Positions 1 through 12,632 of a DNA stretch of 64,000 bases are shown here, piece by piece. Numbering within the stretch: the stretch's first letter is position 1; every line of letters starts with the position of its first letter. The position numbers and the translations under genes were made by a program. Below the pieces are notes generated by a model. It worked only from the letters and a program-made list of their open reading frames with translations. It was not told where the DNA came from and did not search any database. The DNA comes from Dasyornis broadbenti (Eukaryota > Chordata > Aves > Passeriformes > Dasyornithidae). The stretch lies in assembly GCA_013397935.1 (NCBI GenBank), contig VZRN01002233.1:124001-188000 (forward strand). Reading direction: 5' to 3'.

Positions 1-165
1 CTTTCACCTAAGTCCTGGCAACAGGTTTCCTGGAAGAGAGTTGTCTGAAGTAGCGTCTGTTAAAGGTCTTGCTGTAATTCCAGATTAAGAATAGATTTTA
101 CTGTATTGCCTGAAAACGGGGCTCTGTTATTTTTGCTCAGTGTTTCCTCTTTCTTTCTAACTTAG

Positions 166-3100
166 GTTTTTCAGGCTTCCCTGAAACTTCTAAAAATGAT
201 CATAACCCAATACATACCAAAACACAAACTGGGGAAGCTAGAAACCTCTCATTGTGTGGAGAAAACCTTGCCACATTTGCTTTCTAGAACAGGAGACTCC
301 TCATCGCGTCTTCGCCTTCTGGCCTTGAACTTCGTCCAGGTGGGTGTTTCCCTTTAAATTAGGGAGCTCACAGGTGGGCAACACATGATCAGAGTGGACT
401 GTGAGACCAGCAATGGTTGCTGTGAAGTGTTACAGGTTATCATAGAATCCCAGGATAGTTTGGGTTGGAAGGAACCTCTGGAGATCATCCAGTCCAACCC
501 CCTGCCCAATCAGGGCCACCTGGAGCAGGTGACAAAGGAAGGCATCCAGGTGGGTTTGGAATGTCTCCGCAGCCTTCCTGGATAGCTCTGCCACCCTCAG
601 TGTAAAGAAAAGCTTCCTCAGGTTGAGGAACAATAAATACCATTTGAGGAACTTTTGTATTTTAGTTTCTGGCCATAAATATGTGGAAGGCAAAGTGGTA
701 GAACCAGCTGAGTGTCTTTGGTGTTCTTTCTGGCTGTCTGCTGTCACCCCTGTTGTAAGGGGGCAGTCTGGGGATACCTGCTGCTGCTGCAGGTGTGGCT
801 CTTGTATTCTTTGGTGCAAGTGACCTACAGAGATGAGAAAACTCTGCTTTGCACACACAGGTAATTGTCCTCATTCAGCATCTGCCTGCTCACTGACTTT
901 CTGTGTGTTTCTAGGAAATGGCACTGTGCCCAGAAGTGAAACCTCTTCAGATTATTCCGGTCCATCTGGTTAAAACACTAAAACCAAACTCCCCAACACA
1001 CCTAGCAATGAGTTACGTGGAATTGGTGGAATCTCTCTTGAGAGACATGGGGACTGAAAACTCCGGGTTTACCATCAACAATGTCATGAAGGTAAGAGGC
1101 CAAGATTACAGCACAGGGAGGATTTTGTTTTCTGGGGGCTTGCCTGGCTGGTTTGGAGTGCTTGGAGAATTCCTGAAGAGATGTATCCCCTCAATTACCA
1201 ACAGTGCTGGTAATTTTAGACCAGGTTGGACAGGGCTTGAAGCAACCTGGTCTAGCAGGGGGTGTCCCTGCCCATGGGGTGGAATGAGATGAGCTTTAAA
1301 GTCCCTTTCAACCTAAACCATACTGGGATTCTATGAAGCACGGTGTCAATATGGGGAAAAAAGAATCAATGGGTAAAAAGTATTTGCAAAAATCTGTCTA
1401 TAGGAAGATTTCTCCTCCTTGGACTAATAAACAAATCCTTAAAAATGCGAGAAAAGAAAGACGTAATTTTTTGTAATGATTTTCAGTTTGCCACAGGAGC
1501 CCTGGAGCACAAGGCTCATGAGGTGCGTGAGGTGGTGCTGCGGATCATCTTTGCCATGTACAGGGAGCACAGGGCAGCTGTGCTGGAATATCTCCCTCCG
1601 GATGACACTGGCGCCCGCAAGACCGTCCGCTATAAAACACTCTTCGATGGGTTTGCCAAAATCGATGGGAAATCTTCTGAAACTGAAATAAGGGTAAGTA
1701 ATGAGAGTTCAGAACATACAGGGCCACCTCAGACAAGGCATTTGGCTGAGTAATATCCTGATTTCATGGCTGGATTGGACACTGCGCAGGTAGCAGAGTG
1801 TCTTCAGGTGTGTGGTTAAATGTCCTTGGTATAAAAGGCTCAGTGTATTCCCTGTACTCACTCTTGGGAATAAAGCCAACAAGGAATACAGAGCTGGACG
1901 AGCAGTTTGGAAAATGTACAAATGCATTTTCTGCTGTCAGTCCTTGGGAACAGTAAGCCCAAAGGCTGTGCTGTGTGTTCCTTTCAGGTAGTGCAGAGGA
2001 ATTTGGGAGGAGGGAGGTGTCACTGTGTCACAGCCATCATTGAACCAAGCAGATTTCCTGTCCTGAATCAACCATGAGTTCTGTGCTGATGTGTTTTGCA
2101 ATCTCTTGTGTATGAGGGATGGTTCCAAAGCTTTCAGAACTGACAGAGTATTTCCTGCCAGGCACAGAGAAAGGCAGTGACAGAAGAAGCAGCAAAACAG
2201 ACAAAGGAAGAAAAAAAAGACCTAAAAGACCAGCCAGCAGCTCTAAAGGAGTTACAAGCAGAGGTTGAAGCTGAAGAGGTGAGTTTCGGTTTTAAGGTTT
2301 CTTTAATCCTTTGCTCCTTGGGTATCATGGACTTGGATAATGAACATTGGTGTTGTCTCATTAAAAAGAGAGAGAAACTCGCAGACATACCCTGAGTGAC
2401 TTTCCTCCTCAGCTGTCCAGTTCAAAATCTGGGGTGTTGTTTTTCCTAACATAGTGTAAAATTTGGGTTCTTTATTATAATATAAAGTAACAGTATAATA
2501 ATACCTTTATAATATAAAAGAATACCTTAATATGAGAGATTTGCCCTAGAACCAGAACCACAAACATTGTAGTGCATTGGCTCTGCTTTTAATTTTTTTA
2601 ATCCCAGACAGAAATCAGAATATAGTGTGTTCCCTTTCTCCCTGGAAGGCAAATCCTGACTTAAATTTCTTTGCTCAATAGGAGAAAGAATCTGATTTTC
2701 AGAAGACAGTGGATAAAGGTAGGTAGTTTCAAATAACAGTTAAGAAATATAGATGAATTAAAATGTGATCTTGATTTAATAGTTCTCTCCTTACAGTTTA
2801 CCAGGTATATGAAAGCCCCCAGGCTGCAGCAGCAAAGATTCAGGAGGAACTTTCCTCTGTTGCAAATTACCTGGATAAGTAAGTGAGATGAGCCTCTAAT
2901 CACCTTAAGCACTTGGTGTCACCTGTGAGCTCATAACAGTAATAACGTTATTCCAGTAGATCAAAGCTAATACCTTCAGCACTGAAACAATAAAGACTAA
3001 AATCTCTTCTAACAGATTTGGAATTATCACCAGGCAATCCTAGATGCTTTTTAAAAAGTTCTTGGATAGTGTGACTTCTTACTTTTTTTTTCTGAGTATT

Positions 3101-6100
3101 TGCCTGAGGGATAAGAAATCGCCACAGTTTTGTGTTCAGCTGCCGGTGTGGAATAAGGGAAAATTATAGTGTAGCTTTCCTGGGTATTGCAGGGAGAGGG
3201 CATAGAGGAAGCCCTTGGAAGTTCTGGAGCCAGGAAAACTGGTTTTGGTGAGCTGCTCTCAGAACTTTTATGGAATTAACCTTTCCATATGAAAAAATGC
3301 TCTATAGTTATATTTACCATAAATTACCCTGAGTACCTGCCCCATCCTGAGGTCAGCACTGCATAGGGAAAAGAAGGTCTTCAAGATACTGGCTGTTTTT
3401 CAGAACAGCTTGGAACAGAAGGAACAGGACTCATCCATTTCTCTCTGATGACACTGATATTTCTATTTTTTTTCCCAGCTTGTGTATTTTTTGTGGTGAA
3501 AGGAACGAGTCCTTCACAGAGGAAGGGTTGGATCTGCATTACTGGAAGTACTGCCCCATGTTAACCCGATGTGAGCACTGCAAACAGGTCAGACTGAACT
3601 TCCCAGAGCTGCTAAAGGCATTGACTGTTGTTATTCTGATTTAGAGGCACTGTAAGATATTTAACACTCAGGCAGGTGAATTCTGAATACACTTGTATGG
3701 TTTGGGTAGTGCTTTTGGAAATGAGCAGCATTAGAAAATGAATTAGTAAATGGACTAAAATTGAATTTTCGTTTTGTCGTTTTGGAAGGCGAGGCTAAAC
3801 TGATGGGTTTTTAAATCCCATCCCTGTTTGCTCAGCACAAACCTTCCTGCGTGGCTCTGGCTCTGTTGCAGATGCTGGAGATCGCTGGCCTGACGGAGCA
3901 CCTGCTGATGGACTGTGACAAAAGGGACAGCTTTGGGAAATGCCCACGATGCAGAGAGGCTGTGCCCAGGAATGAGCTGCCCAGGCACACAAAGAGCAGA
4001 ATTTGCAATCGTGAGTAGCTCCAGACAGGAAGATGGAACATCAGAGGTTCAGACTTTCAAACACCGGGGATCTTTGGCAAGTCAGGCTGCTGGTGTTTCG
4101 GGATTAGGGATCTAAATAAAAATGGGTTTAGGGATCTAAGTAAACCCTCAGGAGGGAACAGATTTGGGATAAATGCCTGAGTTTCCCAGTGCTTGGCCTC
4201 TGCGTGTGGGGAGGATGAGTGAAAAGACTGGAGAATCTCTACTATATCCCTGTGGATTAAGCACTATCCCAACACAGAAAGGACATGGACCTGTTGGAGC
4301 AAGTCCACAGGAGGCCACCAAGTTGATCAGAGGGATGAGTCACCTCTCCTTATGGGGAAGGGCTGAAAGAATTGGGATTGTTCAGCCTGGAGGAGAAAAG
4401 GCTTTGGAGTGACCTATTTGTGGCCTTCCAGTGCCTGAAGGGGCTACAAGAAAGGTGGAGAGAGGGTGTTTACAAGGGCCTGGAGTGACAGGACAAGGCG
4501 GAACTGGATGATCTTTAAGGTCCCATCCAATGCACTGGATTCTGTGATTCCTTTTGATCTTGTTTTGATGAAGATGATTAAGCACAGGACTTCTTTGGGA
4601 GCTTTTAATGATAATGGGGCAGGAGCTGGATTAGTCATGGGGTAGTTTTATGTTATTTGGTATGCAAATTCTCTTTGTATCTCTGAAATTAGCCTCTCTT
4701 TGCAATTTTTATGTTATTTTTCAAACAATTTCAGCTGCCAAACCAGAAAATGTGGCCAACCATTGCCCTTTGTGCCATGAGAACTTTCCACCGGGAGAAG
4801 AGGTAAGGCTGCCCGTCATGTTGGGCTGATGTTGTTGTGGGTTGTTTTAATATGATGGACCCTTCAAGATATGTTAAAATAACAGATATATTAATTTCTA
4901 TTTCATAGTAAGGTGATCATCCTTTAATAGAGCAGATTAGGGTGCTGTTGCCATAGTCTGTATGCAGTTATCATCTCCCCCATGTGACATTGGCTAATTT
5001 TGCTGGAGTTGTGCTTTGTAATTGACTTCAGGCCTGGAGACCTCACCTGATGGACAAAGATGGCTGTAAAATGAACCAGCGGAGGACATCCCCCATGAAT
5101 AAAACCATTGTGCTGCACCCTGGTAAGATACTAGCTAATGATAATAACATCTGTGCTTTTTACTGTGCCACCTTTGCTTAAGAAAAGTGTTTCATCCCCA
5201 AGAGCTGGGTCTGTGCCAGTTGTGGTTTGCATCTGTATGAGCTGGGTGATAGTTCCTGTCCTGGAGCTGTGTGCTTTGGGAGCAAATCCCCAAAGTCACG
5301 CAATAAAAATCATGTTAAAACGAGGACATGAGCTCAGCTGGTGGGGAAAACTGGCAGATTTGATAAATTGATCAGTTCAGGGGTTTTTGTCTGCAGAACA
5401 GGATGACCATGAATAGAACAATCAGCTGAACTGTGTTCTGGAAAGCTCCTGAACGCTGACTTAGGGAACCAGAGCCTGATTTAGCTTTTAGTGTCCAATC
5501 AGAGGGTGCTAATCTGATCCTAATTACAGGGTGAACTGAACAGTGAGTGCTGTGCACTGCTTTTCCTTTCCAGTCCAGACCCGGGAACCAGACAGAATTT
5601 ATCATTGTGCAGCTTTGTCACCACATTGATGCTCATGTCAGGTGGTGTTTTTTTTAACAGTTGTCTTTCTGAAGCACATGGAAAATCCTTTTATTTCCAG
5701 GACGCAGAGGTTAAACTGCCTGCAGCACCAGAACTCTTGGCCAGTAACATCCAAACCTTTCCTCCTTCAGACTCTTTGGTGTTCTTTTAGTCAACTGCAT
5801 GTTCAGAGTTCACCTGCTCTGTCCAAGCTGTGCGTTCTCATATCTGCATGTTCCTCCGAGTTCCTGGAAAGAACTGTGGGATTGCCCATTCCAGCTGACC
5901 TAAGTGAATCATAGGGGTTAAACTCAGCAATTTCCAGTCTCAAACTGGATCCACAGTCCTGTCTGTCTGCCCTCAGCTTTGCTCTTTGTGCATTCTGATG
6001 AGATGCCAGTCAGATGCATGTCAGTTTGCTGCTGTTAGAATTTGGAATCAGAAGGAGCTTAAATCCTGCCTTGATAAGATAAATTCCAGACCTATTTCCT

Positions 6101-6422
6101 AGACGTAAGAACCCTGACCTTTTAGTCTGACCTCTGCTGGTGTGGGATATGCTGAGGCTCATTGCCTGCCAGCTTCTGGTTGCTTCAGTCATTCAGACTT
6201 AAAAGATCTTGGGGATCAAAACGATGGTTTAAAGTCACTCCTGGGACTAGATGTGCTTGCAATAATGATCTCTGTTTTCTCTCCACAGCCAAAATAGGTG
6301 GCCACTGTTTAAGGAGACCGGGTCCTTCAGGAGCAAAATATCAACCTCCTTTAATAGGAAGCAAGATCCGAACCCGAGGAGGCCTAAATAAATGCACTGG
6401 CAAAACATACTCAAAGCGATGA
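166..6422 (+). CDS. CEP104: CEP104, centrosomal/ciliary-tip protein, 3' half (TOG and zinc-finger array)
   Basis: Eleven exons are readable: 166-339, 915-1091, 1487-1693, 2162-2278, 2682-2718, 2797-2878, 3479-3587, 3872-4010, 4735-4802, 5032-5122 and 6289-6422 (TGA). Phases agree across every junction and give 444 residues, about the C-terminal half of the ~925-residue vertebrate protein; the 5' half lies before the window. The first three exons form helical TOG-domain sequence (tubulin binding) containing the stretch ALEHKAHEVREVVLRIIFAMY. A charged linker follows, then cysteine/histidine modules beginning LCIFCGERNESFTEEGLDLH and continuing with CEHC, CPRC and CPLC pairs. CEP104 acts at the distal centriole and growing ciliary tip, where it binds tubulin, CP110/CEP97 and EB proteins (family knowledge). 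The extreme C-terminus reads SKIR where the mammalian protein, as I recall it, has the EB-binding SKIP. Confidence 0.95.
440..680 (-). mobile_element. CR1 3' fragment in CEP104 intron
   Basis: The reverse complement shows the typical CR1 3' end: the plus strand starts with an imperfect tagaatcc repeat, then 'tttgggttggaaggaacctc' and 'atcatccagtccaacccc', and runs into the more internal 'tttagtttctggcc' segment. It is 5'-truncated and lies wholly within an intron. Confidence 0.85.
1219..1337 (+). mobile_element. CR1 3' fragment in CEP104 intron
   Basis: 'ccaggttggacagggcttga' near the start and a terminal 'gggattctatgaa' mark the last ~120 bp of a CR1 element in sense orientation. Confidence 0.85.
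4280..4551 (+). mobile_element. CR1 fragment, internally deleted, in CEP104 intron
   Basis: It contains the CR1 reverse-transcriptase-end and UTR segment (pieces such as 'ggattgttcagcctggagga', 'ctggagtgacaggacaagg') and then jumps directly to the terminal 'tgatctttaaggtcccatcc ... tctgtgattcc'. The usual intervening ~150 bp is missing, so it is an internally deleted copy. Confidence 0.85.
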
Positions 6423-7720
6423 CACAACAAGTATTTCTTCCTTTGTCTTAATAATTGGGCACGTGGCTGTTCAGAGCTATTTAAAAATTGTGGGCAACTT
6501 GTATCATCTTCTCTGAGTGCTGTTTTTAGCCTTGAGCAGTGCCTGGTGTGATCCCAAGGGCTGTCCCTTGGTGTTGCTGTCACTGCAGCACTGGGCTTTG
6601 CTCCCAGGAATGCTTGTGTTGGAAATACCAAATATTCTGGGACACAGACATTATTTTGACAGATAACTGTACTTGCCTTTCCAATCCCATGTCTGTAATT
6701 TGATGGCTTCAAACACATCAGTTATGTCAGGGGAGAGAAGTCTCTTCGCTGGGTCCCCTGAGGTGCTTGAGGAAAAGGAGCCACACGTGTGGGAAGTCTG
6801 GCCTTATGTGTATGTCAGATTTAGGGATCTAAAGGCAGGAGAGCTGTACCCAAAACACTGCTCAGTCCCAGGAATTAGCACCAGATAGAAAAGCCAGAGG
6901 TCTGGCTGGATGTTTTCCTGTGTTGTGTCACTGTGTAGCAGGTGACAGGACATTGTGGCCTCTTTCACTGTGCACCAAGTGCCTTTTGAGCCCACTTGGC
7001 AGGAGAGTTTGACTAAACCCTCCAAGTGTGTACCCCCAAGATGTGACCCCTTACAGAAACGAAAAAATAATCTTGGTTGGGCCCTGAAGAGCTTGACTCA
7101 GTAAATTTAGACCTTTTCGCCTCTTTTAGTGCACCTTCTGCTCAAATTCTGAGCTTCTCTAGTTAGATCTTGGTTAAAATAACAATCCACAGACTGCAGC
7201 ATGCATCTTTAACAGCTTCAGAGAGAAATTCTATTAAAGACCCAAGGCATGAAACTTTGTACTGAAACAGCAATTTTCACTTCTCTACCTGTAACGTTCT
7301 GGCTGTTGCTTTCCAGGGTGGAATTGGTACCATGGGCACAGGAATGAATGATCATATTAATATAAGGGGAAATTTGGGGGTTTTTGCTCCCATGGAGTGA
7401 ATTTGTAGTATTGTTTTGTACATACAGAGCTGATTTTGTAATACAGTTTTTCTAGTTTGCCTGCAGCACGTCTACCAGCTTTTGGATTTTCCAGGTAGAT
7501 CAGTTAGCTTGGATTTCAAAAATCTTTGTATAGATTGTTTCTCTAACTCTTCCACATACATATCTCAATAATTACACATGCATTAGGAATATATGTATGT
7601 ATATATATTAACAAATACATTGGTATTTTTATTTTCCCTCTAGTGACACAGGTTCCTATTTGAGAGCCTGATTCTGTATGCTGAATAAATAATAATAAAT
7701 AACTCAAAATAACCATTGAT
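6423..7720 (+). other. CEP104: CEP104 3' UTR with candidate poly(A) signal
   Basis: The non-coding tail after the CEP104 stop is AT-rich and free of recognisable repeats. A cluster of overlapping AATAAA/AATAAT hexamers at 7684-7701 (first AATAAA 7684-7689) is the best cleavage signal before LRRC47. The end point is inferred; no transcript evidence is available. Confidence 0.5.
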
Positions 7721-8506
7721 CTTGCTCAGAGGTGTAAGGATGAAAAGTACTCTGTGGTACAATAAGGAAATAACTTAGAAGTGATTAAATGGCAATTTTG
7801 GGGGATTTGAAAGGATCCTTTTGGAGCACAGTAGTACCACCAGTGTCATGTTTAAAGGTGCGTTCCCCAGGGCCACTCCTTAATAAACAACCTGGGTTTG
7901 CTGCAGTGGGAAAGTAACACTGGGGTGAAAAACACCGTGTGCTTTGGTGCTGTTCCACCAAGTCTTGAGCAGAATATTCCAGAGAAAACCCATTGCACAG
8001 GGGCGGACATGGGCAATGGAAAGAAGGTCTGCAAAGTGTTGGGCTGGAACCTGGATTCAGCAACAATGGGACCTCAGTGTGAAACCGAGGGACAAGTGTC
8101 CTGAGCTCAGGGCTGGTTTCTGTGTGATCCCTGTCCATGTGAATGGTGCCTGAGTGTCACCTGAGGTGTTTTTATCTGTGTCACTGCAGAGGTGATTCCA
8201 GAGCAGCGCCTGGCCCTGTGTGCAGGAGCTGACCTCATCCCAAATGACCTCTTGGTGTTCGCTACCCCAAGAGAGCAATTTAAGGTGATCGTGTGTTCCT
8301 AAGTGCTGGATGAGCAGGTCGGGTATGGAAATCGGGGAGATTTTATCAAGAAGAGGAGTCACATGTGTTAAATGTCAGTTATTTTTATTGCACATATTTA
8401 ATAAATTACTTTAGCCAGTCTGGAGGGTACTTCTGCATTTTCCAGCTGCTGTAATGGAAATTGGTACAGGGTCGGTTGAGGCTTTGGCTCCTGCAGCACC
8501 TGGGGC

Positions 8507-8705
8507 TACCCCTGTGCGCTGTACCCGTGTGAGCCCTACTGGTGTGACCTGTGCCAGTGTGTGCTGTAGCTGTGTGAGCTGGACCTGGACCTGTGTAAGT
8601 TGTACCTGTACGTGTGTGAGCTGTACATGCGTGAGCTGTACATGCGTGAGCTGTACCTGGACTTGTGTGAGCTGTACCTGTGTGAGCTATACCTGGACCT
8701 GTGCA
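8507..8705. repeat. Degenerate GTGTGAGCTGTACCTG minisatellite upstream of LRRC47
   Basis: About a dozen imperfect units of 16-18 bp built on 'tgtgtgagctgtacctg', with variants such as 'tgcgtgagctgtacatg' and 'cctggacctgtg'. One frame is open and would read a Cys-Val-Ser-Cys-Thr pattern, but this follows from the repeat unit and is not evidence of a gene. The array ends about 240 bp before the LRRC47 start. Confidence 0.85.
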
Positions 8706-8799
8706 GCACCGCTGGGGCAGACGCGCTGCTCGGCGGCGATGCGGTGCCGTGTTTTGCCCTTCTTTAAGGTATCACTTGCTGCATCCAGGAGCACAGCCC

Positions 8800-9560
8800 G
8801 GCCCGTGCCGACGGGACTTTGCAGCCGCTTTCCACTGCTGAGCTCCGCCGCGGGTTCAGGTCGCGGCCGGACCCTCCCCGAGGGCGGGACCGTGCAGGGG
8901 CGGCCCTAGGCCGGCGGGGGCGGCGCCGGGCGGGGCTCTCGGCGCGATGGCGGCGGCNNNNNNNNNNNNNNNNNNNNNNNNNNNNNNNNNNNNNNNNNNN
9001 NNNNNNNNNNNNNNNNNNNNNNNNNNNNNNNNNNNNNNNNNNNNNNNNNNNNNNNNNNNNNNNNNNNNNNNNNNNNNNNNNNNNNNNNNNNNNNNNNNNN
9101 NNNNNNNNNNNNNNNNNNNNNNNNNNNNNNNNNNNNNNNNNNNNNNNNNNNNNNNNNNNNNNNNNNNNNNNNNNNNNNNNNNNNNNNNNNNNNNNNNNNN
9201 NNNNNNNNNNNNNNNNNNNNNNNNNNNNNNNNNNNNNNNNNNNNNNNNNNNNNNNNNNNNNNNNNNNNNNNNNNNNNNNNNNNNNNNGCGGGGGACGCGG
9301 CCCCGGCGTTCCCGCAGCTGCGCAGCCTCAACCTGAGCGCGAACCGGCTGCAGGAGCTGGGCCCGGGGCTCGCCCGCGCCGCGCCGCAGCTGCAGGAGCT
9401 GCTGCTCTCCGGGAACCGGCTGCGGGCGCTGCCCGGCGGACTCCTGCCCCGTGCCGGGCCCGCCGCGCCCTTCCCGCTGCTCAGCCGCCTGGACGCGGCC
9501 GACAACGAAGTGGGGGAGCTGGGCGCGGACATCGCGACGCTGCCGGCACTCAAGGTGAGA
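8800..9560. promoter_or_regulatory. LRRC47: LRRC47 CpG-island promoter
   Basis: A very GC- and CpG-rich block surrounds the first exon, with GGGCGG/GGGGCGG boxes just upstream (about 8882-8940) and the start codon embedded in a gATGGCGGC sequence that also resembles a YY1 site. There is no TATA box, as expected for a housekeeping gene. Part of the island is unsequenced. Confidence 0.7.
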
Positions 9561-12500
9561 GCCGACCCTGCCGCCCCCGATCCTGGGTCTCCATCGCCCA
9601 CCCCTGATTGTCCCGTCTTCTGTCTCTTCCAGAGCCTGGACGTGGCCAACAATCAGCTGCGGGAGCTGCCCGCCGCGCTGGCCGACTGCCCCCGGCTGAA
9701 GGAAGCCAACTTCAGGGGCAACCAGCTGAAGGACAAGCGGCTGGAGAAGATGGTCAATGGGTGCCAGACGAAGGCCATCCTGGAGTACCTGCGAGCTGGG
9801 GGCCGTGGGAGGGGGAAGGCTGAGAGTGCCAGAGAGGAGGTCAGGAAGAAGAAGAGGGAGAAGCAGCAGAAGAAGGACAGTGGGGATGGGGAGCAGGATG
9901 AGGTGGAAGAGGTGAGCAAGCTGCTGGTGAAGATTTTGCATGTCTCCGAGAACCCAGCACCTTTGGTGGTCAAAGTGAGCCCGGGTGTCAAAGATGTTCG
10001 AGCCTTCATCGTATGCTGCGTGCTAAAGGGAGTGAACTTAAAGCCGGGAAATGCTCTCAAGAGGTTCCTGACCATGCAGGTAACTGCTGTGGCCTTGTGG
10101 TACTCATTTGGAATGGGAATATTGCTGGCAGAGTTGGAAACAGACTGTTCTAGGCTCCTTTCAGTGGATGAGTTTGTGAAACTTTGGGTGAGCTCTTCAC
10201 CAAGCACGTGTGAGGGTATAGGGCAAGTGGTTCTTGCCAGCAGTTTGTGCCCAGTTAGTGCAAAATCAGCAGAACTGGATTTTGGGAAGGACCCATCAGA
10301 GCTCAGGTATTGCCATGAGGTCAGTGGACGCACTCCCATTTGTGTTGTGGCTGTAACAGCATCTTGTTAGTGCTGTGGAACCTGTCGGGAGCTAAAAATA
10401 ACCCCATGTCCATGTGTAGAAGTCATCTGGATTGCCTCCAGATTCCGTGATCTGTGCTAAAATCACGTTACACACCTGACTTTCTGACTGAAGTATTCTG
10501 TCCCTGGCCTGCTGCTCACCTCTCCCTGAGGTGGCAAGTGGGAGCTGCTTTCAGATTACAGGAGTATTTGGGATTGTTTTTTGACTAAAACTTGATTTCC
10601 TTGTTGAGAAATGTGTTGCATGTTGTCAGGCTTCACTGCCTTTGCATGTAGGCTGTAATGAAAATACAGGTGAAGGGAAGGGCTCTGTTTCATACTCACC
10701 TGGTTGGTAGCACTGCAAACATTAAAAAGAGAAAAATCTACGCGTGGGAGGGATAATCCATGTTGACTTTCTGATCTATTCCGATGGTGTCCTGTACATT
10801 TCAGACCAAGCTGCATGAGGACATCTGTGAGAAGCGCACAGCAGCCACCATTGCCACGCACGACTTGCAGCTGGTCAAAGCTCCTCTGTCATACGATGTT
10901 CAGCCTCCTGACGAGCTCAAGGTAGGGCTTAACAGTAGTTTCTTATGCCATAGATCATAGCAAACAAACTCCAGGAACTTTTAAAGTTGTACTGGTTTCT
11001 TTGCTGTCCTGCTGTACCAGGTGCCTGGTTTAGTCCTAGCGATCGAGCCTGTTTTTCAAGTAGATGTTACAGCAGTCCATGTGAAATGGAAAGTATTTCT
11101 GTGCTGAAGAAGGCGTGACAACATGAAGGAGTATTGTTTTAATTGTTGACTTTCTTACAGGAGAGTGTTATAATCCCAGTGTTTGAGTGAAATTGGATTC
11201 AAATGTTTTGTTTTCTCGTGTGGTGCAGATCATGCCCCTGGGTCGGAAGGAGATCAAGGCAAAGGACCTTCTCCGCCAGCTGCAGTTGGAAGCTGAGGAG
11301 CAGCGGAAGCAGAAGAAGCGTCAGAATGTCTCTGGGCTGCACAAGTCAGTATCCTGTTGTGGTTTTCTCCACGTACATTTAGGTGACTGCACTGGGGATG
11401 TGACAAATCTGTTTAGAACAGCAGATAGAAGGGAAGCAGAGAGGAATGAAGTGTGTGTGGTGCACATGCTATGAGCTAAGTGAATCAGAGATGGGGTAAA
11501 CTTCACATAGTAGCAGATGGGCTGTAAAGCAGCATGTGGCCCTGCCCTGTGTTGTTCACTGCTCGTGCAGAGATCGCACACTAATTCCTTTTTGTCACTA
11601 TTTCCTGCCCTTGTGTCCAGCTGCTCTCTCAGTTGCTCATTTTTTGCTGTTTTGTTTCTCATGGCAGGTACCTGCAGCTGCTGGATGGCAAAGACAGCTA
11701 CCCGTGCCTGGTGGATGCTGAAGGTGCTGTGATTTCCTTCCCACCAATAACCAATAGTGAGAAAACAAAGGTACTTCCCATTCATGGAAATATATTAATA
11801 ATTAAACTGTATTTCTTTCTACTGAGAGATATTTAACTGAAAGTTATACACAGTTCTGTGAAGCTTGTGCTTGCATTCCAAATACAGACTCTCACAGCCT
11901 GCATCATCCACTGTCAGGCTGAGAGGGACTTGGGAGTTAGTTTTACCTCTGGAAATCTGTTCCAAAGCACCAGCCTGCCTGTGCAAAGGCTTTGTGGAAG
12001 GGCAAGAACATGAGTTTTCACTTGTAAAGAACAGCAGAGCTTTGCCCCTGGTTAAACTGAGTGAAAGCATTCAGCTCTGTGTACTGGGACATGTCCAAGG
12101 GGCTGTGGGTGAGGTGCTGTGATTCCTGACTTTGTCTCTGAAACTCTTACAGATTAAAAAAGAGACCCGGGACCTGTTTCTGGAAGTGACAAGTGATACC
12201 AGTTTACAGATCTGCAAAGATGTGATGGACATCCTTATCCTGGTAGGGAGTTTAGGAAAATATCCTTCTGTTCTTGGCGGGCTGCTATCAAATGTGTCAT
12301 TGCTCATATGCATTGCGAAGAACACAGAAACTGATTTGTATTTTAGCAGTATTGTTATTTCCTCTCATTCATTCTCTGCCACAGAATTGATCTTGTTCTC
12401 TGTATTTTGCTTTTAACAGAAAATCGCAGAACTGAACAGATCTACCTTGGAGAACAAGGAAGGCTCAGGCTCAGATATGGAATCGGATGCTCTCTGTGGA

Positions 12501-12632
12501 CCAGGGAATTTGAACCTGCCCTTGGTGGTGGAGCAGGTGCGAGTGGTGGACACAGATGGGAACTTAAAAGTACTTTATCCTTCAAAAACTGACCTGGCCA
12601 CAGTTTCCTCTCTGCTGACTGTGATCCGTTAG
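8947..12632 (+). CDS. LRRC47: LRRC47, leucine-rich repeat protein with B3/B4 (PheRS beta-like) domain
   Basis: Seven exons: 8947-9554 (contains the 330-N gap), 9633-10079, 10805-10921, 11229-11344, 11668-11770, 12153-12242 and 12420-12632 (TAG). All junctions after the gap keep frame. Exon 1 encodes leucine-rich repeats (LRSLNLSANRLQEL, LQELLLSGNRLRALP); exon 2 continues with SLDVANNQLRELP and FRGNQLKDKRLEKM, then a lysine/glutamate-rich stretch. The C-terminal half (LHVSENPAP, GNALKRFL, EEQRKQKKRQNVSGLHKY, FPPITNSEKTK) is the conserved region related to the B3/B4 domain of phenylalanyl-tRNA synthetase beta. The molecular function is poorly defined. The ATG at 8947 (ATGGCGGCGGC) fits the usual MAA start. 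The distance from it to the exon end is 608 bp, not a multiple of three, so the N run cannot be the true gap length. Confidence 0.95.
8958..9287. other. Assembly gap (330 N) in LRRC47 exon 1
   Basis: 330 consecutive N inside the GC-rich first exon, hiding the N-terminal leucine-rich repeats. GC-rich first exons of avian microchromosomal genes are often missing from assemblies. Confidence 0.99.

Noticed and set aside
8454..8909. 151-codon open frame rich in Cys-Val-Ser-Cys-Thr upstream of LRRC47
   Set aside because: It is entirely the translation of a minisatellite followed by promoter DNA; no homology, no splice context.
12086..12095. GGACATGTCC perfect p53 decamer in LRRC47 intron
   Set aside because: A lone half-site of ten bases is expected by chance and has no partner nearby.
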